This document shows positions 41,102 through 50,548 of a stretch of DNA of 64,000 bases, in pieces. Each line of letters opens with the position of its first letter. The stretch's first letter is position 1. Source of the stretch: Candidatus Symbiopectobacterium sp. 'North America' (lineage in GTDB: Bacteria; Pseudomonadota; Gammaproteobacteria; Enterobacterales; Enterobacteriaceae); NCBI RefSeq assembly GCF_015762685.1, contig NZ_PEHF01000053.1, positions 23,785 to 87,784 of the forward strand, read 5' to 3'. The notes under the pieces were generated by a model. The model was not told where the DNA came from. It did no database searches and worked only from the letters and a program-made list of their open reading frames with translations. A program made the position numbers and the translations under genes.

Positions 41102-42067
41102 GTGTATTCATTCTTTTTTGCCACCTTACTTGCCAGTGAGTTTCTGGTACGACACATTGCCGCCCCGTTAGAAAAGATTCTCTCTCAGGCTATTAACTCC
41201 GCCTCGGGTCAGGCAAATAACCATTTTCAATTAAATCGTGTCGATGAGGTTGGCATGCTGCTGCGTGCCGTCAATCAATCAGGCGTGAATTTTCGCACCT
41301 TTGTGGATGACGTGAACGGACAACTGAGAGAAGTCCGCAGCGTCTGCGGTGCTATCGCCCATGACAACCTGACATTAAGCCAGCGTTGTGAGGATACGGC
41401 GCAAAGCCTGCAAAATACGGCAGCATCGATGGAACAGTTGACCGCTACAGTGAAGAATAACGCGACCGCCTCCCACATGGCTTCGCAGTGTGCCATGGAT
41501 GCCAACAGCGCCGTTGACGTGGGTGGAAAAGCGGTGCAGCAAGTTGCCAGCACGATGGACACCATGACGCAATCCAGCCAAGCGATTAACGATATTATTA
41601 ACGTGCTGGACAATCTGGCCTTTCAAACCAATATTCTGGCGCTCAACGCCGCCGTGGAAGCCGCACATGCAGGCGATCAGGGGCGAAGTTTTGCCGTGGT
41701 AGCAGGCGAAGTGCGCACGCTGGCGCAACGCAGTGCGACCCCTGCCAAAGATATCGCGAGCATTATTTACACCACCATCGATAACATCAGCCGTAGTGAC
41801 AAACTGGTGTACCACACCAGTGATTCGATGGGTAATATTCTTACTCAGGTGCAGCAGGTCACACAGTTGGTGGGTCAGATCAGTCTGGCAACCCAAGAGC
41901 AGTCCATTGGACTCAATCAGATTACTGATGCAGTTAATAACATTGACGAGCTAACACGCCAAAATACGCTGCTGGCCACCCACTCCAGTTCCGCGATCGA
42001 CTGTCTGGAAAAGCAGATTTCTATCATGGCAGACGCTGTTTCTGTGTTCAGCACGGTGCGCAGATAA
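41102..42067 (+). pseudogene. Second Aer-like MCP copy, N-terminus missing
   Basis: The 321 codons match the transmembrane-proximal and signalling parts of the gene just upstream (EFLVRHIAAPLEKILSQAIN; VDEVGMLLRAVNQSGVNFRT; FQTNILALNAAVEAAHAGDQ) but have no PAS domain. The nominal GTG start at 41102 lies directly in the second half of the membrane hairpin. It appears to be a tandem duplicate whose 5' third was deleted. The signalling domain itself is intact, so a truncated soluble product is imaginable, but no ribosome site is evident. Confidence 0.75.
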
Positions 42068-42186
42068 TAACCTGATTTTTATGTACTTTCTTTTTCAGCA
42101 AACCACCACGACATGACTGTCGGTGGTTTGTCTCACCCTGGTTTTCTTGCTAACGTAGCGGAAGTATTCTTGCGGAGAGACGCGTG

Positions 42187-43170
42187 ATGAAAATCGCTAT
42201 TTACAGCACCAAGCAGTACGACCGTAAATTTTTGGAAAAAGCGAACCAGCAGTTTGGTTACGAGCTTGAATTTTTTGATTTTATGTTAAGCGCGCAAACG
42301 GCCAAAACGGCGGTGGGCAGTCAGGCAGTATGCATTTTTGTCAACGATGACGGCGGCCGCGAGGTGCTTACCGAACTGGCACAGTTAGGCGTAAAAACCC
42401 TCGCGCTGCGCAGGGTTTAACAACGTGGATCTGGATGCGGCAAAAGCGCTAGGCATCAATGTGGTGCGTTTACCCGCCTATTCACCATAAGCCGTTGCCG
42501 AGCACGCCATTGGGCTGATGCTCAGCCTCAACCGCCGCATTCATCGCGCCTACCAGCGTACCCGCGATGCCAATTTCTCTCTTGAAGGCCTGATTGGATT
42601 CAATATGCATCAGCGCACGGCAGGGATCATCGGTACAGGGAAAATAGGCATCGCGACCATGCGTATCCTGAAAGGATTCGGTATGAAGCTACTGGCCTTC
42701 GATCCCTATCCAAATTGGAGTTGGGTGCGCAGTACGTTGATTTGCACACGCTGTATGCGCAGTCTGATGTCATCTCTCTGCACTGCCCGCTGACCCCATA
42801 GAATCACCATCTGTTGAATGCTAACGCCTTTTCTCAAATGAAAGATGGTGTAATGATCGTCAATACCAGCCGTGGGGGGTTGATTGACTCACAGGCAGCC
42901 ATTGACGCCTTGAAACAGCAAAAGATTGGCGCGCTCGGGATGGATGTGTATGAAAACGAACGCGACCTGTTCTTTGTTGATAAATCCAACGACGTGATTC
43001 AGGACGACGTGTTCCGTCGTTTATCCTCTTGTCACAACGTACTGTTTACCGGTCATCAGGCCTTTTTGACCGAAGAGGCATTGCTCAGCATTTCTCAAAC
43101 CACCCTGAGCAACATCAAGCAACTTGCCCACGGTGAACCCTGCCCTAATCAGTTGAGCGTATATCCCTGA
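42187..43170 (+). pseudogene. ldhA: Fermentative D-lactate dehydrogenase, broken
   Basis: LdhA reduces pyruvate to D-lactate with NADH. It starts MKIAIYSTKQYDRKFLEKAN. Lesions: a small deletion near 42410 (CTGCGC repeat, before [12 protein letters not shown]), TAA 42488-42490, a deletion with frameshift near 42713 (FDPYPN...), and TAG 42799-42801. The NAD motif (GIIGTGKIG), catalytic region (NTSRGG) and final part (RDLFFVDKSNDVIQDDVFRR, LFTGHQAFLTEEAL) remain recognisable. Four independent lesions mean long-standing inactivity. Confidence 0.95.
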
Positions 43171-43188
43171 TCGGCGGGCAATAGCAAC

Positions 43189-43464
43189 TCAGCCCGCCGG
43201 ACACATCCCATTCAGTAACGATGATTCATCGCAACGTTTACCGTTGGCTAGCTGGCAGGTGCCGATATTACTGCCGTTCAATTGCCGAGACTGCGGCCCG
43301 CCAACGTACAATTAACCTCTGCCGGAGAGCTGCTTTTCAGCAACAATGCTGTCTCATTCCGGTTTAACGCATTGGCCTCGCTCTGTGCGGCCTGATGTGT
43401 CACTGCTGCATGCGGTTACCAGCACTGCGCCAATACCGACCAATAGCCATTGATACCCTTTCAT
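43189..43464 (-). pseudogene. ydbJ: DUF333 lipoprotein remnant (YdbJ-like)
   Basis: ATG 43464 (after GGAG) opens a lipoprotein signal (KGYQWLLVGIGAVLVTACSS). The DUF333 pattern then appears in shifted frames: SPAEVNCTLAGRSLGN, a stop, then NGSNIGTCQLANGKRCDESS and a final Cys segment. E. coli has ydbJ (DUF333) and hslJ next to ldhA; here ydbJ is degraded and hslJ absent. Small size makes this less certain than the larger pseudogenes. Confidence 0.65.
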
Positions 43465-43621
43465 TCATTGGCTCCATTACTTATTTTATTATCATCACGT
43501 TATGGTTTTCACGCTGATACCGTCTGTATTCCACGGTACGTCACGCCATCCGCACTATCATTTTTCAGCCCCACAGGCGGAATGGTGACGTGATAAATTT
43601 GCGAAATACATCACAAAAAAC

Positions 43622-43649
43622 TTGCATTGTGTGACGAAAGTCATATTAT
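43622..43649 (+). promoter_or_regulatory. Promoter with embedded CRP site for the AzuC-like gene
   Basis: -35 TTGCAT (43622-43627) and -10 TATTAT (43644-43649) are 16 bases apart. TGTGACGAAAGTCATA (43630-43645), a near-consensus CRP site (TGTGA-N6-TCACA), fills the spacer and overlaps the -10. That placement predicts repression by cAMP-CRP. The start of transcription would be about 43656. Confidence 0.65.
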
Positions 43650-43708
43650 AGAGAGCAACAAGGCAACAACAGATATCGCCAACTTATTAACGTTATACGG
43701 AGTCAAAA

Positions 43709-43792
43709 ATGAAAATTCGCGCTTTCTTTAAAGACATCCTCGATTTCTATATCAAATTATTCGAAAATGCCCCGAAAGGTGGCTTTTTCTAA
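43709..43792 (+). CDS. azuC: AzuC-like 27-aa small protein
   Basis: The frame MKIRAFFKDILDFYIKLFEN-APKGGFF follows GGAG at good spacing. It resembles E. coli AzuC (28 aa, MKLRKILKSMFNNYCKTFKD then VPPGNMFR) in length, basic start, amphipathic helix and Pro-Gly-Phe end. In E. coli the AzuCR transcript is dual-function: the protein binds GlpD and the RNA base-pairs with mRNAs (from memory). The predicted transcript here is about 180 nt, bounded by a good promoter and terminator. Similarity is judged by eye on a very short protein. Confidence 0.6.
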   Translation: MKIRAFFKDILDFYIKLFENAPKGGFF

Positions 43793-43812
43793 GCACATGC
43801 TTATACGAAAAA

Positions 43813-43835
43813 AAGCTGCCGTAGCAGCTTTTTTT
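43813..43835 (+). terminator. Terminator of the AzuC-like transcript
   Basis: AGCTGC and GCAGCT form a stem with loop CGTA, flanked by A and T tracts (seven T). Confidence 0.88.
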
Positions 43836-43839
43836 GTGC

Positions 43840-44324
43840 CTTAGCGCCACCTTCCGATCAACAGAGTCTTCGCATTGAAGTTACACGTTGCCCCCCACGG
43901 CATTCCCCCATCAGCGAACCGCACTTTCCCGCACCCTTGCTAATTGCCATAACGCTCTGAATCACGACAATAGCCAATTTTCTGTTTATTTTTACGAGGG
44001 ACAGGAAGAACAATTATATTTCTTTCTCTCACTGACAAAAGGCCGGAGTGTTGGACGCTGAATTAATTTATTTTGATTACTGATTTGATACATTACTCAA
44101 CGCATCATACCCCTTAGCCATTAATAACGACCAAGTGAAAAAGCCGCCAGAATGATTGAAACACATTGCTAAATGAATGAATGTTTACATGAAAATGATT
44201 GAGGTGAAACATTTCAAAATAAAATATCAGATAAATTACAATCCCTCACTTTAATCATTTAAACTCACATGATTGACGATGGAAACCTTTGGTTGCTTGC
44301 TTTAAAAATTTTTTACCACATACT
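43840..44324. other. AT-rich non-coding stretch
   Basis: No gene is recognised. Composition turns strongly AT rich from about 43980, marking the left side of the accessory segment that runs to ttcA. Confidence 0.5.
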
Positions 44325-44383
44325 CAATAGCAATAGCAATAGCAATAGCAATAGCAATAGCAATAGCAATAGCAATAGCAATA
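44325..44383. repeat. Hexanucleotide simple repeat (CAATAG)n, about 10 copies
   Basis: Nearly ten perfect tandem copies of CAATAG occupy 59 bases in an AT-rich region, about 255 bases before the start at 44639. Such tracts change length by slippage. There is no frame through it, so any effect would be on promoter spacing or DNA structure. Confidence 0.95.
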
Positions 44384-44638
44384 AAATTCATTATATCAAA
44401 TAATTACCTAAAACTCTGCTAACAAATAATAATCCATAAAGAATATCATAAATCCTTTAAATTAAATACAGTATCGTTATTTGTAACAAATTTAGAATCA
44501 TTTAAACTAAGTTAACAATTGTACATATTCGGTTTAATTCATAATTGTAGTCCTATCACGTTAAAACCATAAATTTTATCATGACGATATAACCCTTAGT
44601 ATTAAAACTTAAAAATCGATATTTAAAATGGAGTTTCA

Positions 44639-45253
44639 ATGCAGACTAGTGCTATCATATGCCCCCTTCACGGAAATGCAGAAATACAAAATTACAATCC
44701 AAAAACAAAATCAAATGAGACGCTCAATCAAATATCCAACGTCTCTAACACCCAAGAAGAACATAGTATAAACACACCTTGTTCAAGTTCATTCGATACG
44801 CAACGCTCATTGCTTCGTTCTATAAGTGAATTTTTTTCTCCGTCATCATCAGCATCAAAAGACAAAGCAACACCCGAGGAGTTGACGTTCATAGAGGAAG
44901 GGAAATCATTGGTACTAAAAAGAGATAGGTTAATGCAACAAAATCAGCAATCCAGTAATTTTTCGTTTTCCAGTACACCCTCATGTGGATGGAAAACGAT
45001 ATTTGGATTAGGGTTACTAACAGGTGCCAGTGTAAGTTGCGGCGCTTTTTTGTGGGCACGACAACAAAACGGCCTGATACCTGGTAATAGTTGTCCCCCC
45101 AGTAACAATTCACCGTTAAGCCTATTTTCAATGCCACTACCACCTGTACCACAGTCAACAACCGAAAGTTTGCCATTTACTCCCGACACGGCTCAATCTT
45201 CGAAAAAAGCAGAACCGTTAACATCAACCATGAGCACAATAAAACCTATATAA
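44639..45253 (+). CDS. Unrecognised Ser-rich single-pass membrane protein (probable 5' part of a split gene)
   Basis: 204 residues, not recognised. Residues 1-80 are rich in Ser, Asn, Thr and Gln with few hydrophobics (a composition seen in type III secretion signals). A charged helix follows (PEELTFIEEGKSLVLKRDR), then one membrane segment around 117-136 (WKTIFGLGLLTGASVSCGAF) and a Pro/Ser-rich tail. It has a strong AGTTT-AATGGAG type leader and low GC. The TAA at 45251-45253 is followed two codons later by an ATG that continues in the same frame (next entry), so this is probably the first part of one gene. Confidence 0.6.
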   Translation: MQTSAIICPLHGNAEIQNYNPKTKSNETLNQISNVSNTQEEHSINTPCSSSFDTQRSLLRSISEFFSPSSSASKDKATPEELTFIEEGKSLVLKRDRLMQQNQQSSNFSFSSTPSCGWKTIFGLGLLTGASVSCGAFLWARQQNGLIPGNSCPPSNNSPLSLFSMPLPPVPQSTTESLPFTPDTAQSSKKAEPLTSTMSTIKPI

Positions 45254-45256
45254 TCA

Positions 45257-45649
45257 ATGAGAAAGAACCCAAGAGGCGATTTCTTTAAACAAACAAAAGT
45301 GTGTGATAATTCAACAACACATTATAAAGATTGTCATGTCAGACATATTAATGCTGATAATTATCAGAGGTACTGCTTCCTTTACTCAAAAGAAAATCCC
45401 TGTGAAAGACCAGAAGACGTTAATAAGCCGGTTGTGCGCGTCGTTGAACACCAAAGAAACATAGACACAGGGAAGCTTAACATTAAGCAAAAGGTGAAAA
45501 GTACACAATTTGATAGCTGCACACAAAAGAATAGTTTATGTATACCCTATCCCCTGAAGGAGAATCCTGACACTTACATTCAGAAATGTTATAACTATGA
45601 AATCAAGTCCAGTTGTTTGATAAAATTGAAAGACTACGAGACAGAGTAA
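45257..45649 (+). CDS. Unrecognised Cys-rich protein (probable 3' part of the split gene)
   Basis: 130 codons in the same frame as the preceding ORF, separated by TAA-TCA. It contains eight cysteines, with spacing suggestive of disulfides, in a polar, Lys/Asn-rich sequence (NADNYQRYCFLYSKENPCER; SLCIPYPLKENPDTYIQKCY). It has no signal peptide of its own and no clear ribosome site at its ATG, which supports its being the C-terminal domain of a 336-residue protein split by one nonsense codon. Family unknown; a secreted or surface-exposed domain is inference. Confidence 0.55.
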   Translation: MRKNPRGDFFKQTKVCDNSTTHYKDCHVRHINADNYQRYCFLYSKENPCERPEDVNKPVVRVVEHQRNIDTGKLNIKQKVKSTQFDSCTQKNSLCIPYPLKENPDTYIQKCYNYEIKSSCLIKLKDYETE

Positions 45650-45754
45650 TATTTTAGCAAATGCCCTTATATCCCCGCCCAATGCGAGTTGGGATATAAG
45701 GTGAGCTGATCGGGTGTTTTCTGCGATTCGACCTTCGCTTTCGGGAAGCAATTG

Positions 45755-46029
45755 AAGCACAGCAAACAGAAACCCAGTGACGCCCTCACATCGATTGCAC
45801 GATTATGGAACTTATCAATAAAACGATCTGGCATTCGTCGCTGTAATCCGTACCATACGCGCCATACTGATCTATGCAGGTTACTTTCTGCAAGAGCCAA
45901 ACCCCCCGTTTATCACTACTCAGATGAGGCATGAAAATGCACAATAGGTGTATGAACTCTACGGCAAATGGATAGAAGGCCTCAATGCAGATCGGGTTAG
46001 ACTGCCGAGTAAACGGCCTTCCCCGTGAA
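45755..46029 (+). pseudogene. Phage tyrosine recombinase (integrase) C-terminal remnant
   Basis: Translation gives WNLSIKRSGIRRCNPYHTRH, matching the PYxTRHTYA box with the catalytic His-x-x-Arg. After a frameshift it continues FITTQMRHENAQ, a TAG, then VYELYGKWIEGLNADRV, matching the QMGH and nucleophile VYGxW motifs of Rac/lambdoid-type integrases. It points toward ttcA, about 100 bases away, as expected for an integrase gene at an attachment site. The N-terminal parts are missing. Confidence 0.75.
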
Positions 46030-46126
46030 TCAATTTGCCCTGTGGTGCCCATCAAGGGTATGGAAATGAAATTAAATGGAATAAAATCAATAAATTAACC
46101 AAAAACAGCAATACAATATCAACAAA

Positions 46127-47061
46127 TTGCAAAAGCGTTTACGCCGCAACGTGGGTGAAGCGATCGCTGACTTCAATATGATTGAAGAGGGTGACCGCAT
46201 TATGGTGTGTCTCTCCGGCGGTAAAGACAGTTACACGCTGCTGGAAATACTGCGTAATCTGCAACATAGCGCCCCCGTGAATTTTTCACTGGTGGCCGTC
46301 AATCTCGACCAAAAACAGCCGGGTTTTCCTGAGCATGTTTTGCCACAGTATCTGGACAGCCTGGGCATTGAATACAAGATTGTCGAAGAGAACACCTACG
46401 GCATTGTGAAGGAAAAAATCCCTGAGGGGAAAACCACCTGCTCACTCTGTTCGCGACTGCGTCGCGGTATTCTCTACCGCACGGCTACCGAGCTGGGAGC
46501 CACCAAAATTGCGCTCGGTCACCACCGTGACGATATGCTGCAAACGCTGTTTCTCAAAATGTTTTACGGTGGCAAGCTAAAAGGCTTGCCGCCGAAGCTG
46601 ATGAGTGACGACGGTAAACACGTAGTGATCCGCCCGCTGGCCTACTGTCGTGAAAAAGATATCGAACGTTTTGCCGACGCGCGCGCTCCCAATTATCCCC
46701 TGCAACCTGTGCGGATCGCAGCCTAATCTGCAACGTCAGGTAATCAAAGACATGCTTCGCGATTGGGATAAACGCCATCCCGGCCGTATTGAAACCATGT
46801 TTACGGCCATGCAAAACTTCGTGCCCTCTCATTTGGCCTATCATCACCTCTTCGATTTCTAAGGGAATCCAGCACGGCAGTGAAGTGATTGACGGTGGCG
46901 ATTTAGCGTTCGATCGTGAAACACTTCCGCTCCAGCCAGTCGGTTGGCACCCCGAGGACGACGCCGTTGCCAAACCTGAGCGCCTTAACGTTATCGAAAT
47001 CAATAATGCCAGGGCACTACGGTGCCCACCTGATATTCAGGCAAAAAAAATGCCGACATAA
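46127..47061 (+). pseudogene. ttcA: tRNA 2-thiocytidine synthetase, start lost and frameshifted
   Basis: TtcA thiolates C32 of several tRNAs. The frame runs back only to a TAA 14 codons before 46127 ([20 protein letters not shown]) without an ATG, so the native start has been replaced; a TTG at 46127 is the first usable codon. The PP-loop ([15 protein letters not shown]) and Fe-S CSLC are present. A 1-base deletion near 46685 precedes [18 protein letters not shown], and an extra T near 46861 stops it after LFDF; the C-terminus follows in another frame. The 5' end is the known Rac attachment site in E. coli, matching the integrase remnant upstream. Confidence 0.92.
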
Positions 47062-47279
47062 AGGTTGGCATGGTGTGAATCAATTGTGCTATGCAGTAAT
47101 TCAAAAAAGGAAGTAAGACAATATGGAGCGCAACGCCCATAGCTTGACGTTGCATTCACCTGCGAGAGTGATAGTGCCGTACCTGAGTGCATGAAATGTT
47201 GATATTTCTCAATATATTCAATTTTTTTGAAGACACTCAACATATTGTGATAGCAAGCGCAGTAACCCGTAGGAAAATT

Positions 47280-48230
47280 TCATAGCCATTTACTGCGCTT
47301 TAACCACAGGTCAACGCCCCCCACCAAGACGAGCAACATAACGCAGAAGTTGATAAATCCCATAGATGAACCACCGCCCGGGATCCCGCCCAGATTGACG
47401 CCAAACAGCCCGGTCAAGAAAGCGGTAGATAAAAATATCATGGCCAACACAGACATGCTGTAGGTGCGTCGATTCAGCGCTTCTGTCATCTGCGAGGTAA
47501 TTTCATCAGCCAGAACGGTGGTGCGGGCTACGCTGGCATCCAGATCGTCCAATCCGCGCCCAAGGCGTTCGGCAATCTCCTGCATCCTGCGGCGATCGTC
47601 ATCGCCCATCCAGGCCAGACGTTCACCCGAAAGGCGGGAAAAAACATCGCGCTGAGGTGTCATGTAACGCCGTAGCACAATCAGCTGCTTGCGAATCAAT
47701 GCCAGCGTACCGCGCGCCGGAATCTTCTGTTCCAGCAGATCGTCGATAAATTCACTGGTTTGGTACGTCAGTGCTTCCGCCACGAAAACCAGCCAGCTAC
47801 CGCTGTCAGTTGGGCCGTTGCCCTCTTGCAAATCAGTCAGCACATCATTGATGGCGGCAATTTTACGACGGCGCGTTGAGATAATCAGCGTATCCGTAAT
47901 AAAGACCCGCACGGCCACCAACTGATCAGGGCGTGAATCAGCATTGAGATTGATGCTGCGCAGGTTGATGAGCGTCCCTTCCCCCAGGCGCGTAACCCGT
48001 GGACGCGCACTTTCTCCCGCCAACAAGTTACGAATACCGTCAGGCAGCAGCAGCGTTTCATTCAACCAGCGCGCACTGCCAGGTAGGCTGTAATCCAAAT
48101 GCAGCCAGCAAGGATTGGCGCTATCGACCATGCCCTCGGCCGAAATCGGTTTGATTCCCCCCTTCCCATCCAACTGGCAGGCATGAACCGCCTCTGAATC
48201 CTGCAATACTTTTCCTTCAAACGGTTTCAT
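47280..48230 (-). CDS. zntB: Zinc transport protein ZntB with internal deletion
   Basis: A 316-residue CorA-family transporter for Zn2+ in the inner membrane. The long cytoplasmic funnel, two C-terminal helices and the GVN signature ([17 protein letters not shown]) are present. Compared with E. coli ZntB (327 aa) it lacks 11 residues after SEFI (the region of E. coli QLHDKIIDLED), a 33-bp in-frame deletion in a funnel helix. The Pro of the pore-proximal FLPSTFLTG is also altered (FLSTAFLTG). The reading frame is intact, but function is doubtful. Confidence 0.92.
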   Translation of the reverse strand: MKPFEGKVLQDSEAVHACQLDGKGGIKPISAEGMVDSANPCWLHLDYSLPGSARWLNETLLLPDGIRNLLAGESARPRVTRLGEGTLINLRSINLNADSRPDQLVAVRVFITDTLIISTRRRKIAAINDVLTDLQEGNGPTDSGSWLVFVAEALTYQTSEFIDDLLEQKIPARGTLALIRKQLIVLRRYMTPQRDVFSRLSGERLAWMGDDDRRRMQEIAERLGRGLDDLDASVARTTVLADEITSQMTEALNRRTYSMSVLAMIFLSTAFLTGLFGVNLGGIPGGGSSMGFINFCVMLLVLVGGVDLWLKRSKWL

Positions 48231-48483
48231 GTTTTCTCTCCCACGGCTATTACGCTACCCCATCACAATGACGGTCATACCGTAACGGTTTTACAACAGC
48301 TAAAGCCTAGCGATAATTAGATTTTTCGCAAATTCAATCAGTAACAAAATCGCTTCCGATCGTTGCGCGTCTGCGTCATCGTTGAATAGCACATTTTTGA
48401 CACATATCACTGCCGATTTGCCAAAACCCGCTACAGTGTAAATGAGCTCTTGTTTCCACATCAGATGATGAACAGGAGGTGAT

Positions 48484-48924
48484 ATGTATAAGACCGTGCT
48501 CGTTCCCATCGACATATCTGAAAATGAATTAACGCAACGCGTTGTTGCGCACGTAGAAGCGTTGGCGAAACTACATGACACCTACGTGCACTTTCTTACC
48601 GTGATCCCTTCATACCCCTATTACACCACCCTTGGTGTTACCTATCCTCCCGGGCTGCCCGATATCGAGGAGATGAAACGCAACACCAGCGCGGCATTTA
48701 TCGAGGTCATCAAGCGTTTTAACCTGCCGGAAGACAGGATTATGCCTCACATCATGACCGGCACGCCCAAAGAGCAAATCCTGAAGCTTGCTGACTCACT
48801 TGATGCTGACCTCATCATCATAGGCTCCCACCGCCCCAGCGCCACCACCTTTTTACTGGGCTCAAACGCGGCCGCCGTGGTGCGACACACCACCTGTTCG
48901 GTGCTTGTCGTTCGCTATCCGTAG
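48484..48924 (+). CDS. uspF: Universal stress protein F
   Basis: A 146-residue cytoplasmic Usp-fold protein with the ATP-binding pattern G-x2-G-type (IIIGSHRPSATTFLLGSNAAAVVRH) and N-terminal VPIDIS. It matches E. coli UspF in length and order beside zntB. It has a very strong ribosome site (AGGAGGTGAT). Associated with adhesion and stress survival in E. coli. Intact. Confidence 0.94.
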   Translation: MYKTVLVPIDISENELTQRVVAHVEALAKLHDTYVHFLTVIPSYPYYTTLGVTYPPGLPDIEEMKRNTSAAFIEVIKRFNLPEDRIMPHIMTGTPKEQILKLADSLDADLIIIGSHRPSATTFLLGSNAAAVVRHTTCSVLVVRYP

Positions 48925-48949
48925 GCAGCCCGCGCAAAACGGGCTGCCT
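48923..48949. terminator. Bidirectional hairpin between uspF and mppA
   Basis: AGGCAGCCCG and CGGGCTGCCT form a 10-bp stem with a short A-rich loop between two convergent genes. Confidence 0.8.
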
Positions 48950-48967
48950 AATCGCTGACAGTAACAA

Positions 48968-50548
48968 TCAATGTTTCAAGATATAGAGGGTATGGCTGTA
49001 AGCCACATCTTCGGGATTGGTGATCGGGTAACCTTTTACCCATGGTTTGATCAAGCGTCCATTGGTGTATTGATAGATAGGGGCGATAGGCGCGGCATCC
49101 AGCAGCAGATTTTCGGCCTGGTTATACAGCGCGTTGCGCGCCGCCGCATCGGTTTTCATGCTGGCATCATTGACCACGCGATCGTAATCCGCACTGTGAA
49201 AACGCGCAATATTTCCACTGTGCGTTGAGGTCAGCAATGACAGAAACGTAGAGGCTTCATTGTAATCGCCAACCCAGGACGCGCGGATTACATCAAAATC
49301 ACCGCTGTTACGGCTATTGATATAGGTTTGCCACTCCTGATTAGTCAACTTCACGTTGACGCCCAGTTTTTGCTTCCACATTGAGGCGATGGCGATAGCA
49401 ATTTTCTGATGGTTTTCCGCCGTGTTATACAACAGCGAGAGCGTCAGCGGACGATCGGGCCCATACCCCGCCGCTGCCATCAGCGCTTTGGCCTGCATAT
49501 CCAACTCTTCCTGCGAGTAGTGCTGTAGCTGGTTAGGCTCCGGCGTAAACCCGGCGGTCACATCAGGCGTGAAGCGGTAGGCCAGTTTTTCTCCGGTGCC
49601 CAGCACCTTTTTGGCAATGATTTTGCGGTCTATCGCATAGGAGAGCGCCCGGCGTACGCGTGCATCATTGGTCGGGGCACGCTGGGTGTTGAACGCGTAG
49701 TAGTAGGTTCCCAACTGCTCCGGCGTGTACACCTGTCCCGGCACATCCTTGAGCAGCTTCTGGTACATCTGCTTGGGGAAAGATTCGGTGATATCGATAT
49801 CCCCCTCCAGATAGCGCTTGGTGGCGTTGGATTCCTGATTGATTGGCACAAAGGTCACTTTGGTCAAACGGGTGTTGGCACGATCCCAGTAGTAAGGGTT
49901 AGGTGTCAGCACCAGCTTTTCATTGACCACGCGCTCTCTTAACGCGAAAGCGCCGTTACCCACCAGATTCCCCGGTTTAGTCCAGTCGTTGCCAAATTGC
50001 TCAACGGTTTTCTGGTGCACCGGAAACAGGCTGAAATGGCCGACAAGATTGATAAAATAAGGCACCGGCTTATTAAACTGCACGCGTAGCGTATGCGCAT
50101 CCACCGCCGTCACGCCCAGTTGGTCTGGCGTCTGAGTCCCGGCAATGATCTGCTCAGCATTCACGATCCCCGCCAGACGAGCAAACCAGGCGAACGGCGA
50201 GGAGTTGGCGGGATCAACCAGACGCCGCCAACTGTAGACAAAATCCTGTGCGGTCACCTGATCGCCATTCGACCAGCGCGCATCATCGCGCAGCGTAAAC
50301 AGAAAGGTTCGTTTGTCATTGGTATGCCAGCGCAATGCAACGCCAGGTATCGCCCGTCCTTGTGCGTCCTGATTCAGCAGACCTTCGAACAGATCGCGCG
50401 ACACCTGCGCCTCGGGCAAACCAACTGCTTTAATCGGGTCCAGAGATGCGGGTTCATCCTTGATATGGCGGACGATTTCCTGTTTATCCGCCAATACCGC
50501 ATCGGCAGGCACGTTGGCCGCCACGGCACTACCCGTTATCGTGCCCAA
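48968..50548 (-). CDS. mppA: Periplasmic murein peptide-binding protein, start codon apparently lost
   Basis: MppA binds L-Ala-gamma-D-Glu-meso-Dap and feeds it to the Opp permease for murein recycling. The mature domain is complete and close to E. coli (IVRHIKDEPASLDPIKAVGL; QLGTYYYAFNTQRAPTNDAR; VIRASWVGDYNEASTFLSLL). Signal-peptide-like sequence (PLSWSLLAVILGTITGSAVA) precedes it in frame back to a TAA at about 50599, but there is no ATG or GTG. The first conventional alternative is TTG 50548, which cuts the signal; CTG 50563 is another possibility. An ATG-AAA-AAA at 50658 is in another frame. Export is therefore doubtful. Confidence 0.85.
   Translation of the reverse strand: MGTITGSAVAANVPADAVLADKQEIVRHIKDEPASLDPIKAVGLPEAQVSRDLFEGLLNQDAQGRAIPGVALRWHTNDKRTFLFTLRDDARWSNGDQVTAQDFVYSWRRLVDPANSSPFAWFARLAGIVNAEQIIAGTQTPDQLGVTAVDAHTLRVQFNKPVPYFINLVGHFSLFPVHQKTVEQFGNDWTKPGNLVGNGAFALRERVVNEKLVLTPNPYYWDRANTRLTKVTFVPINQESNATKRYLEGDIDITESFPKQMYQKLLKDVPGQVYTPEQLGTYYYAFNTQRAPTNDARVRRALSYAIDRKIIAKKVLGTGEKLAYRFTPDVTAGFTPEPNQLQHYSQEELDMQAKALMAAAGYGPDRPLTLSLLYNTAENHQKIAIAIASMWKQKLGVNVKLTNQEWQTYINSRNSGDFDVIRASWVGDYNEASTFLSLLTSTHSGNIARFHSADYDRVVNDASMKTDAAARNALYNQAENLLLDAAPIAPIYQYTNGRLIKPWVKGYPITNPEDVAYSHTLYILKH

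Noticed and set aside
44325..44383. Tandem repeat as a possible CRISPR array
   Set aside because: Six-base units without spacers are a simple sequence repeat.
45257..45649. Cys-rich ORF as an independent gene
   Set aside because: It is in frame with the upstream ORF across a single stop and lacks its own ribosome site; listed as a probable 3' part instead.
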